Shown: in pieces, positions 33,401-44,314 of the stretch
How the letters are laid out: each line of letters begins with the position of its first letter
Position numbering within the stretch: position 1 is the first letter of the stretch
From: Phoebastria nigripes
Lineage: Eukaryota > Chordata > Aves > Procellariiformes > Diomedeidae
Assembly (NCBI GenBank): GCA_035582835.1
Contig: JAYKAV010003266.1
Location: forward strand, 3,180,368 to 3,244,367
Reading direction: 5' to 3'
DNA length: 64,000 nucleotides
Position numbers and translations under genes: made by a program
Notes under the pieces: generated by a model
What the model was told of the DNA's origin: nothing
The model's database searches: none
Seen by the model: the letters and a program-made list of their open reading frames with translations, nothing else

Positions 33401-36286
33401 AGCCGACTCCCCCACGTGCAGCTTAAACATTTGGTATAATGAGGCACAGTCACTGGCACAGAACATTGTCCAAGGATAATGGTCTCCTGCTTTGAAAATA
33501 AGCTTCTCAGCTTAGCCTCTGCTCAGGAAAACCATTATTCTGTTAGTGGAACAGAAAGATGTGACAGTATCTCTTAATTATAGGCTGCAGAGATTTGAAA
33601 GTTGCATGCACAGGGCATTAAGGACGTGAGATATGATGAGAGCATATCAGACATGCTATGTGGAGGTGGGGAGGGAAACCAATGAAGAACTCACGTCAGC
33701 TCAATTCCTGTCCTTGCTTGAAATACTAATTGCTACCCTCCTTGAGCCTAACATCGCAATCATTTTGAATCTTAATCAGCCAACAGCGTTTCATATCAAT
33801 CCTTCAGGTTCACCTTCCTTTCTGCCTCCTTGAGGGAAGCCTCCTATTACTTTTCCCAGGAAACCTGTTCTTCCTGAGAAGGAGGGGGCAAAATTTATGG
33901 GTTGTTGGTTTTTTTGTTGTTGTTGTTCTTTGATTGAGGTTTTTTCCCCATCTAGTCCATGGGACGGCGTGATTGAAAATGCAGGAGTGTCGTGGAGCTT
34001 GGTTGTTGCCCTTCTACTGACCTCTGCTTTTAGCTTGCAAACTTTTGGGAATGGGGCTGTCAATAAAAGTTCGAGCTTCAGCTAAGCAGAAGCTGCTGTG
34101 TAGTAGGATGAAGGATTTACCCCATTCCTTCCTATTGCCTGGAAGGCAATGCCCCTTGGATGGTACTTGGGCAGTAAATGCAGCATTGCTGACTGTTGCA
34201 ATGCTGCCAGCCATGCCAAGAGCTTGGTTTTCCTTCTATGCAAGGCAAGTGATCCCTGGCAATGCAGTTGCCTTAGGAGCGATGGGGGTGAGGAGGTCTT
34301 GACTGCAGCCACCTCAACGGACTCTTGAGAAGCAGATCTCTGAAATCGGTGCGTACTGCCAGAAGCTCGGCTGTGGAGACCTTGTCTGAGATCCAGGTGA
34401 TGGAGCTGAGCCTGTAGGGTTGTGTGTGGGTAGCTCCTGGGTGATGAGATGTTTCAGGCTTGCTACGTGATATTTACACCATCCCACGAATTTGGGAACC
34501 AAGAGGATCCCTATNGTGACTCAGAACGTTAACTGGACTTGTTTTGGTCAAAGTATGGACACTAGCTGTGTAGTATGCAGTTATGTTTACGGCTCGTATC
34601 TGTAAAGGAGCACTGCCTGCACTTGTAAAGTCATGCCTAGGAAGGAGATACATTTGATCCAGGGCAAAGCCTGCAACAGGACCAGGCTGAGCTAATTTCT
34701 TCTCTGCTGCCCAGCCAGGAATTTGAAGGGAACATCCCCAGACTGTGATTCACATGTGGACTTACTGTAATTTGCCCCAGCGTGGCTTGCCACCACTAAA
34801 AGTGATAGCCAAATCTCACAGGGAGGTGAGGAAGATGTTGCCCCCGGGTGTTGTTTAGGGCAATAAAGAATGGCGACCTTTTCCTACAGCATGCTGCTTA
34901 TTCTGGTTCCTGCTGGGGTGTATTTGTATTCTGTATCGTGCTATCAGAAGACTGGGGAGCTTTGGGCTTATGACATCCTTTGGAGAAAGAGAGTCACTAC
35001 TGAAATAGAGTTACCATTCTACTAACAATATAAATGTGATCGTATTGAGGGCTGCAGTTGTTCTACTTCCATTTATGTATTGTGTGCAGGCAGATATCAT
35101 CTTGCTTCCTCTAAAGTCTTTGACAGAACACGTGTGTCTTGTTACATCCCTTACTGAATCGTAAATAAATTCTTCCTATCTTTGCTACCTCAATTTGTAA
35201 TGCTAGAAGTATCAGTAATGACATGGGGTTTAATTAACCCCTGTTTTGAAGTCAGAAGAAAAATTCCTGCTAGCCTAATTGGGCTTTGGATCCAGCTCAG
35301 ACGGAAGGGTGCATTTTAATTCTTTAAAGAAAAGCAAAGCCCGCTGTAGGTGCTCAAAGGGCAAGCTGGGTGTGCTGTAATACATCCCCGTCCTCTGTCA
35401 AGTGCGGGCAATCCAATGAGACCTGACATCGTTACCTGCTCCTGCTCCTTGGGGGCAACCATTAACAGCAGCAGAGCTGTGAATGCTCCACTGCACGTGC
35501 GCAGGCTTGGGAGAGCGCTTGCCCCTTTCTGAAATATCCTGGGAGTTTTCCTGGAGTAAAAATGGGCGCTGCTGCTCTTCAAAGGATGCCATTTTGCGTG
35601 AAAGCAGCTGAGCGGAGGTAGGGGGAAATTGGAGTGGTTTTAGCAGAACCGCTGCTAGGCTGTGCTGCAGCCCTCAAAGGGTGTTACTGTAGGGTTTGCC
35701 TGGGGACCTTACAGAACAGCTGTGATTGGAATGCAGGCAGACCCCCAAATCAGTACTCTTGCATGCTTTCAGGGCTGATCCAAACATAACGTTGGGCATT
35801 TCTCCCCTGGATGCTCTCTTATGGGTAGGAGAGAGGCTGAGCTACAGGGTGATATACCTGAAATATCCTCAGGCTGCTTCAGAGTTTAATTTTTTTTTTT
35901 TTTTTTTTTCTTTTTGTATGTGGTAGGCGTGTCATTAAGGTTGATCTGCACCTGGCAAGACCTGCGTCCCAGGTAGCTGATGCCAGAGTCCCAGCTCTGC
36001 CTGGACTGATCCTCACGGGCTGAGACAGGGAAAGGAGGAGACTTTAGCAGCATCCTCGCAGCCTGGTTACTCTTCCAGGGTTTTAGGCAAGAAATATTTC
36101 TTTGGTAGAGGACTTGCAGAGAGAAGGAGGCAGGAGGAGGAAGGTGGGAGAAATAATTTAAGAGGCTGTGTGGCACCGCGGTGCTGCGGTTATGTGGAGG
36201 GGTAGCGCAGTGAGGTCTGTGATGGCTGGGAGCGGGGCTGATGGGGAGCCGTGGTCGCGTGGGTACGCATGCCAATGGAAGCATAC
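30420..36286 (-). other. NFASC: NFASC last intron
   Basis: A 5.9-kb intron splitting the cytoplasmic tail. It contains a 20-base A tract on the sense strand (35890-35909). Some L1-family genes have an RSLE mini-exon at this junction; I found no sequence here that would encode it. Confidence 0.85.
35890..35909 (-). repeat. Poly(A) tract of 20 bases on transcript strand
   Basis: A T run of 20 on the plus strand, followed by C and T5. It is a simple mononucleotide repeat in the intron. Confidence 0.85.
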
Positions 36287-36356
36287 CTGTAGTCGAACGA
36301 CCCATCTTCTACGTTCTTGTCTTCGGGATTTAGATGCTCGTCTTTATTGTCTCGTA
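36287..36356 (-). CDS. NFASC: NFASC coding exon: cytoplasmic tail, middle part
   Basis: This 70-bp exon encodes RDNKDEHLNPEDKNVEDGSF followed by DY, plus the split codons Val at its start and Ser at its end. It is acidic and hydrophilic, as expected just inside the membrane-proximal KYPV. The acceptor is TTGTTTACAG and the donor GTATGC. Length and phase fit both neighbours. Confidence 0.97.
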
Positions 36357-36926
36357 CTGTAAACAAGCACATCCCCAACATTCATGTTAAAAAGCAGTAC
36401 AGAAGATAAAAGTTTTATGAGACGGTAACAGCAGCTGGCGTTGAGGCTGTCTTTGTGAAATTCCTGCGGGCTGAAGTACAGCTTTTCATTGACTCGGTAA
36501 AAAACCCGCACCTGGGAGGGCTTGCAAAGGGTGCTGCTGTGGGCCCAGGCACTCCAGATAGCGAGAGAGGATGTATTAATTGGTGAATTTTCTTAAGCCT
36601 TATCTTTGCTTTGCAAAAATTTAATGAGATTTTTGCCTGAGAAGATCTTTTTCTAGATGAGGACAAGTAAATTTGCAGAATAGAGGCTGGGTCGTGCATA
36701 GCAGGAGTGTCCAGCTCCGCAGCCTAAAGCTTGCACAGCACAGAGCCCTCACCTGACCTTTAATTAACTGAAATGCTTCCCACCAATAATAGTGTTCCCA
36801 CTACAGAGAAAGAAAAGCCCTTGTAATCACAAGCATCTAACTGAGAGCAATACAATTTGATTAGCCCCCAGAAGCCTGGAGATGTTTAAACCATGAGCAC
36901 AAATGATTGTCTTGCAGCGCTCTTAC
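36357..36926 (-). other. NFASC: NFASC intron after the membrane exon
   Basis: A 570-bp intron bounded by a GTAAGA donor and a TTTACAG acceptor. I see no repeat or exon-like sequence in it. Confidence 0.85.
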
Positions 36927-37058
36927 CTGGATATTTCCCACCTCTGCTCCTCTTAATGAAGCAGACGATCAACAGAATAAGGACCAGGAGAGCTATGGCA
37001 CACATCAGCCCAATGAACCAGCCCTGTGTTGCGATGTCCACGTGATTCTTGGTATAAG
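36927..37058 (-). CDS. NFASC: NFASC coding exon: transmembrane helix
   Basis: This 132-bp exon encodes [12 protein letters not shown], then a helix from [20 protein letters not shown] to FI. A basic stop-transfer segment, KRSRGGKYP, follows. The [11 protein letters not shown] entry into the membrane is a hallmark of NFASC and NrCAM. It starts with CT completing Ala and ends with G of a Val codon. The acceptor is CAATTTTCCTCCCAG and the donor GTAAGA. All isoforms that span the membrane need this exon. Confidence 0.98.
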
Positions 37059-37237
37059 CTGGGAGGAAAATTGAAAGAAAAAAAAAGCAATAAGGGACAG
37101 ACCAGAACCACAGAGGGAAACAGATGAATAGTAAGAGACAGTCCACCGGTTTAGAAATTATCTTTAGCGCTGCATTTGTGTGTCTGTGTGTATTGACCAG
37201 GTTATCCGAGACGGTAGCACAGGGATCTGTGGCTTGC

Positions 37238-37260
37238 TTTTTTTTTTTTTTTTTTTTTTT
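37238..37260 (-). repeat. Poly(A) tract of 23 bases on transcript strand
   Basis: A T run of 23 on the plus strand, about 180 bases downstream of the transmembrane exon's upper boundary on the plus strand. Confidence 0.85.
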
Positions 37261-39570
37261 CTTCTTCCCTTTTGTGGCGGTAGGTCAACTCAATGTTTTA
37301 GCAGGAGCTACAAACAGCAAAGGGTCACAACATAAAGTAAAACCTAGCACAGACCAGTGAGAAAGGTCCATTGCAAATAATGACAAAAGAAGCTGGGTAA
37401 CAGATTTGATCTTTCATTTACTGTGTCTGAAAACTGCCCTGGATGCGAGAAGGTCTGAAAGAAACGTGCCCAAGTGGATCCAGTCCCTGGTGTCCAGTGA
37501 GGCTGAGCAGCACCACTGGATCCAGAGGGTTGCTGAGCCCTGAAGGGCTCATTACCAGCCTCGAGCTGGGAGAAACCCGAATCCTGCGGGGCAGCCTTGC
37601 CCAAGCTGCAGAGGCGGTGGATGGGCAGTGGCTCTGCTGCTGCCACCGCCGAGGTCCTGCTGCCTTTGGGTGGCCACAGGGGGGTCTCCAGGGCTGAGAG
37701 GGGACTTGTGGAAGCCCACCAAGACTTGGCCAATGCACCAGAGGGGACACAGCGGTGGGAACAACTCTTTGAGGAATGACAGCTGGGTCCCAGATGGTTG
37801 AGAGGTGGTCTGATAGCACTAGAAAGTCTTTTCTCCTGGGGCAAACTCTTTTATACCACTGCTTCCAGCACCCTCACGAGGCTATTGAATATTAATATGA
37901 TTAATACCAAGCAAGGTGTCTTGTTCCCCAAACAANGCTCCGGCTTCTAACTGCCGTGTCCTCCCTCACGTACTCTGACTTCTTGTTTGCAGCTCCCATA
38001 CACGGTCAGACAGACAAATCTGTGTCCTATAAATAGCAACAAGCTGCCATGTTCTGGCTCTCATTGACATGTACTTCGTATTCAGCAAGACAGAACAGAG
38101 GAGAAAATAACCTTCAGCGCAGCAGGGGGGCTAAATTTAACCAGACTGCAGTGCAAACAGAGATAGGTATTCCTGGCAGGAACGCGGGAGATCTGAGCTG
38201 GATGGGNTTGAATTGGGATTTAGCGGGGATTTGCCTGAAATGGGCAGGACAGTGCAGCGAGCGTCCTTTTGTGGTGCCCACGTGACAAAAAACAAGATGG
38301 TGCTTCCAAAGAAAGCATAAAAGATAGCCCTCTGTTAATGGATGCTGAATGAAAAGCTCAGGTAAAAGAGACAACAACTTTAAAAATGGGTTGAATTGGC
38401 AAACTTTCCTAACCCACACCATTTTAGGGCTGTAAGCACATACTTATTCCATCAAAATTGAACCCGAGAGAAGAGGTGCTTTCCTTAGGATGAAATCTTA
38501 AGCCACGCTGGCAGTAGATAAGTGCAGCCAAACTGCGACAAGGAAATTCACATATAAAAGAGGAGAACGACGTGAAAGAGTACCATCTGCTAAAGAAACT
38601 GTGTCGGACCCTGCACGCTCTATCTTTGTGAGCAGCACCGAGCTCCTGGGGAAGCCGGGGGAAGTGGCTGCCTAATGGTGCCTTGGTTCCCTTTTGCTGC
38701 TTTTNCCTCTAATGCTGCCACATTTAATATTTACCTTTAGTACAACCTGAGCTATGTAGTCCTTGAAGATGCACTTTTTATAATGGGGAGAATGAGATTG
38801 TAATAGAGTGGAGCTGAGAATTGGATTCAATTAGCTGAGTGCTTGGGGAGGAAAGGGGAAGGAAGAGACTGGAGAGCTTTGAAATGGAAAAAGATTGTAT
38901 TAGCAGTCCTGATGGGATGGGATTTCTACAGAAACCAACGCTAAGGGAGAAGTAAGGGGGTCTTCAAAGTACGAAATGCCAAAGCAGCCCGAGAGGTGGG
39001 TTTCATGCCACCCATGCGGATTGGAGCCAAGTTTGTCAGGGAGGGAGGATTTTGAGAACCAAGTCACCAGGGGATCTTGCAGTAGGATTGTGGCACTGTC
39101 GCCAAGGTAGAGGTATAATTGCCATCCTTCCCAAAAAAGCAACACATGATGACAAAATTATAGTCACAGCAATCTTGTATTTAGAGTAAACGAGTGACTG
39201 TCATTGCAGCATTCAGAAAGAGAGGATTAAGTACATGGCTGTCAGAGAGGATGTTTTGATTTGCTTTAATGTAAGGCCAATGCCAAGGGGAAATAGTGGA
39301 AAGCAGCTGTGTAATTGAACAGGTATTGATTTGAAATGCAACTGCAGTGACTTTTTTTAAATAATTATAATTTTGTGGCAGAAAACATGTTACCTAACAC
39401 ATCTAACAGTCATAGTTTATATGCCAATAGCAAAGCTGACTGTGTTCCACCAACAGAAGATCAGCAAAATTTTTGTCTTTCTTTGTAAAGCAGACCGTTG
39501 GGTATGTAAAGTCTCACTAGCTCCAGCCTTGCGTGATCCTCTTCCCAGTGTTTGTACAGGCTGGGGATAA

Positions 39571-39588
39571 TTTTTTTTTTTTTTTTTN

Positions 39589-39617
<29 letters not shown>
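39571..39617 (-). repeat. Poly(A) tract of about 47 bases on transcript strand
   Basis: A T run on the plus strand broken only by an N at 39588. It lies in an NFASC intron. Confidence 0.88.
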
Positions 39618-39623
<6 letters not shown>

Positions 39624-42040
39624 GAAGACCTCTTTGTATTAAGCTATGTTTGTAGTTTCAAAGTGTCCTTTACTACTGGAAGGAACTCCGTTGGGTTATT
39701 GAGCTGTCAGTTAATCAGAAGCAAAGTCAGAGGGCAGTGTCCTGCAGCCACAGTGCAGGTGGACTACTTCTTATTTATCTCCCCTCAAACTGAAGAAACC
39801 TTTGGAATAGCTATTTGCAAAACATCAAAACACAAAACCCACAAAAAATCGAACGGCGCTTTTTTTTTGTCAAAAGCATTTCTGATGACATATGATTGTC
39901 AGCGGGGGCTGAACACTCGTGTCAGCAGTATCCAGCCAGCAAAGGAATGGATCTGCAGCATTTCTGCATGCAGGGACGGCGATAGCTCTGTGCATCCCAC
40001 AGTGACAGGGCTCAGGTCACCTCTATCACAGGGACAAAGGTGGCCCCATCCTTTAGTCTCAATGACAATATCAGTAGGAACCCCTCAATGACAGAAAATA
40101 GATATGCCGAGCTTGCCAGCGTCAATCAGCCAAGGATATTACTTTCTTTTCTCTTTCTTTCTAATGATTCCTGCCCCTTGGTGTCGGCTGTGCAGGGGGC
40201 TGCCCCCTCTCCCCTCAGATCCCAAAGTGGGTGAAAGCAGGCNAGAAAAGAAAAGAGGCGGGTCCAGATTGGGAAATAGTTAGGAATAGTTGGGAAATAG
40301 TGTCCAGAAAGGCACGTTGCATGGTATGGGTCTGGGGGGCTGTTGAGCTGGTGGTGACTTCTGAGTCAGGGGAGGGTCCAGAAGCAGAAACAAAACTGGG
40401 GATGCAACATTGCAGCTGGAGCTGTCCTGGAGAGAGACTGAGCACCCTCTGAGTTGAAAAATCAGCTCTTTTATTTGTCTGGGGTCAGAATTGGCCTCTG
40501 CAGTGTAGGAAAAGGCTGGGAGCCCAGGGAGTCGAACCCTGCAGACAGTTTGCGTGTCTGCAAGCCGAGTCCTGCCAAAGCAAAGCTGTGAAAACTCCCA
40601 AGGCAAGGCAGCCGCGCCGTGTGGCACGTACAGCAGCGGAGCGATGGGGAAAGTCCTGGTGAAAATAAATCCTTTCTGAAAACACGGCTCTCTGCAAAGC
40701 CGCGCATGTTCCAGGGGCTGCTGTGCTGTGGATGCGACCATGTCACAGGGTGATGGAGCAGGTTGAGGAGGCACATCAGACCTCAGCACAGGGCAGAGGC
40801 AGGACAGAGCCAAGGTTAGCACTCGCTGGTTATTTCTCAGTGTTGGGCAGCATTAGACATGCAGAAATACCAGCAGTTGCCATCTGTCCCTGTGTCATCT
40901 TAGCACGTCAGAGAATTACTCGGCAGCGTTATGGCTTGCCAAATTTTTGGACACCAAATAAGATGTGCATAGGGGGTGTGGGGAGAGCTGCTGCTCCCCA
41001 CCTCCCCCTGCAGCACTCCCTTGCTGTGAATTACATTTTCCTTTTGCACTTCTCAGCAAAGAGACTGGTAAGTGCATGAGCTTTCCATTACACGGCTGGA
41101 TCTGAGCAAAATAATTTTAGTTCTTTGAAAATCACAGCCTCTACCTACTACATCTGTCAGTGTGGGCTGCTCCAGTGTTGCTGGCTCCTTGGTTTTTCAG
41201 CTAAGTGTTTAGACCTGTGCTTTGACAAGCATTGTGCACAGATTCCTACGGCAAAACCCCCGGGTGAATACAACGGAAGTTACGGCTGTTTTGATTTACT
41301 GAAACTCATCGAGTGTGAACGGTGAAGTTTTAGAAATGCATAAAGCCCGATTCAATGCCTGTGGAAGTCAATAAGGGTATTTCTCTGGCATTCGGTGGGC
41401 AGTGTAGGAAGCCCATAATTGGAAAGCTGTAAAAATCACTCAGGTGCTAAACCTGGAAAATTGCAAAGTTGCCAGAGGAAATGTACCTGGAGGATGGAAA
41501 GCCCTATGCGTGTGCCACACGTGACTCTGACCGAGGTCTTCTGCAAATACCACATTCCACCTCCTCCCAGTCCTGCCCCTCACCTGCATCCCATCACCAG
41601 CATCTCTCCGCCTGCCCCTCTGCTCCCATAACTGTGCCATAACCTGGAGCCAGACACGTGCACGCTCTCCGGGACCAAAGCAACCGCCACGAGTAGCAAC
41701 ACACGTGTGAAAGTGCAAACACACAGTGGCGGGGCTTCAAGCAGAGCTGCATGACATCATGAGCGTGTTCTCTACCCTCCTTAAAGACCCTTTCCTTCAA
41801 AGGGATCCCCATCCCCTCCTGGGGGTCTCCTTCTCCGTGCAATGTGGAGCAACCTCCCGGCGATGCTGGGGGTGGCTCTTTAATAAGGGCAGAGATGGGG
41901 GGGCTGCCGGGGGGTGGATGAGGGTTGTTCCATGCAGTCATAGTCAAACCACCTCCCGCCACCACGCGAATGATGTCGGCGGTGATGGATGTGACATGCC
42001 TCGGAAACGCACCCCGCGGCAGGGCTGAAACCCGTCTCAC

Positions 42041-42196
42041 CTGAGCTGGTGGTAAAGGTTATGTATGAGTGTTCGCTGGGGCTAGACCATATGGGGAACA
42101 CCCACAGCTTGTACATCATTCCCGGCGTCAGATTCGCCAGCTGCACAGAGGAAGGGGTCTGAGCTTTAACAGGGATAGATTTCTCTGTCTTGTTAC
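42041..42196 (-). CDS. NFASC: NFASC coding exon: second half of FN5
   Basis: This 156-bp exon encodes NKTEKSIPVKAQTPSSVQLA, then NLTPGMMYKLWVFPI and SYITFTTSS. LTPGMMYKLWV is the typical E-F region of a fibronectin III domain with its core Tyr. NKT and NLT are glycosylation sequons. The following segment (WSSPSEH) looks diverged from the mammalian sequence as I remember it. The acceptor is GTTTCTCAG and the donor GTGAGA. FN5 is normally present in the neuronal NF186 form. Confidence 0.95.
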
Positions 42197-44197
42197 CTGA
42201 GAAACAGAAACCGCACATCAAACCCAGCCGCAGGAGGCTTGGAGAGATTACCATGTTGACACTGCAGGCAATGCATTATGCTATCCCTAGCCGCTGCGCA
42301 GAAATAACACAGCTTGATGGTCAAGGAGCTATTAATGACTTCATGATTATTACTCACTGAGAATAGAAGAAAATCAGTGATGCAGGAATATGGTGTGGGT
42401 TTCGCTGCATCCCTGCTTGCCATACTGGAAAAAATACCGTTAGGTATTCAGATCTCTCCCTACTTCTAAGACCCGATAGGTCCTTTATCTGCCCAGCCTC
42501 AGGTCTGGATATTTGGGTATTTATCGCAAGAAGTCTGGAATTTGCCTGGTCCCGCTNGGCTGGGTGAAGGTGCTACAGGACTCGGTAAAGGAGCCAATTC
42601 TTGTGCTTTTGGGAGTGTTATCTGTGTACCAGTTTTGCTGGTAGGTTAAGGAGGCTTTGGATGAGCTGGAGGTTGCATTAAATATGCTGCAAGACTGCTC
42701 GCCCCAGCTGGCAGATTGCTGCTTTTGGGAGTGAGAGGGGTCTAGCCCTTCAGCTCAAGGAGGGATGTTTGGGGGCTGATTGCTCCCAGGATCTATCCAA
42801 GGATGACCTGTTCTTTGCACTGTGCTGGGAATCATTTGCTGATGAGCTTAATGCTGAGCATTAAACCATTGAATTCTAAGAAAGCCTGCACTGGGGCTTT
42901 GATTTGTGGTTCTGGAGGTGTGCACCTCCCGGTTCAGCAGCGCTGCAGGGAAGGAGAAATGTGGCTTTGAGGCCAAAAGCACGCTGCTTGCTTCAAAAGC
43001 CACCAGAAGGGGAGGAGAGCCATGGCTGTTTGGGAAGGGCTGAAATATCTGAGATTTCCTCCCTCTCGGCCAGGTCCTGATGAGGGTATCCCAAGGCATT
43101 GCTGCTGCTGCAGCCCATCCCGAGCACAGACTCAGCACGTGGGCTCTGGAAGGGCATCGCCTGCGCTTTGTGCTTCCCGCTGAGGGGGAAAAACCAGGGC
43201 TGGCGGCGGGTGGTTTGGGAGCTGGGATACTTGGCATTTAGGGCTTAGAAAGCTGATGCGTATCCTGAATTACGGAAACCAGTTAAAAAGGGGAAGGCTG
43301 AGCCTAGCCCAGCCCACGCTGCCTAACGAAGCCCTGCAGGCTGCGGAGCGAGACCAGGCACTGGCTGCGCATTAGAAATTGTTTCAAGGAGAAAGCAAGG
43401 TCATCTCTTAAACGATGTTGTAAANGACCAAAAGTGGTTTGCTGTTAATGATTACGCCTAGTTGGTTTATTTTAAATGCTGATATAAGACCAGNGTACCA
43501 GATGATGCAAGGGCTGAAATGGCTGGGAAATAAAGTCAGAGATAAGCAGTAGTCATCACTGCTTATCTATAAAAAAATAAAAAAAACCAACAACCAACCA
43601 ACAACATGTAAACATCTTTTCTAAACAAGTACTAAAACCAGAGATACTGGCTTTGAGTTTCCAGACTAAGTACGTAGCCTTACAATTTTAAGAGACAATG
43701 ATATCCAATATGTCAGGAGGTTTGGGATCATAGACGATTCTGCCAACTCCAGGTTCAAGAAGCCCATCTTCAAAGGCATTTAAAACTGGTCTCCAATTTA
43801 TGTAGGTTTCATTCGTTTTCCCTTAAAGTTTTGTCCCCTTTCATATATATATATATATATTTTTTTTTTTTTAAGGCTCTTTATGTTGTGACCACATATA
43901 GCCCAGCTCAATGAACAGTTCACAAATGAACAGCCTTGCTCATCTATGTTTCATAAACATCTCGCGACAGTCGGTGCAAGGAGGGGGAATCGCTTGTCAA
44001 TCACCAGGATTAGCTCTGGTGCACTCTAAACAGCCATGACCATGACCTGCCTCTTCCTCTCCCATCCTCCACGTGGCCATAGAGCATCATTCCACGCACA
44101 GTAATTAAGACCAAGTAATAGGTTGCAACCGTGGGAGCTGGCAGGATCTCTAATGGCATCACCACCCTATAGAGTCCCCACGCGATCTGATGCTTAC
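42197..44197 (-). other. NFASC: NFASC intron within FN5
   Basis: A 2.0-kb intron. It contains an AT dinucleotide run (43843-43860) followed directly by a T run, and two Ns. I see nothing else in it. Confidence 0.85.
43843..43872. repeat. (AT)9 microsatellite followed by T12
   Basis: Alternating AT from 43843 to 43860, then a T run to 43872. Confidence 0.9.
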
Positions 44198-44314
44198 TGG
44201 TGATATACTTAACCACAAAGTCAGTTCCTGCAGAGTAATTGTGGCTCCAGGTGATGTTTGCCCAGTTACTATTAGCCATAGCTCTTATGTCCCATATGGA
44301 CGATCCATTGGTGG
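44198..44314 (-). CDS. NFASC: NFASC coding exon: first half of FN5
   Basis: This 117-bp exon encodes TNGSSIWDIRAMANSNWANI, then TWSHNYSAGTDFVVKYIT. The ANITW motif supplies the core Trp of the fibronectin III B strand. Three glycosylation sequons are visible (NGS, NIT, NYS). It starts with CC completing Ala from the mucin exon and ends with the A of a split Ser codon. The acceptor is CCTGTCCACCAG and the donor GTAAGC. Confidence 0.95.

Larger units (their letters stand above)
37059..42040 (-). other. NFASC: NFASC intron between FN5 and the membrane exon
   Basis: A 5.0-kb intron with two long sense-strand A tracts (37238-37260 and 39571-39617). I saw no further exon with compatible phase. Confidence 0.85.
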
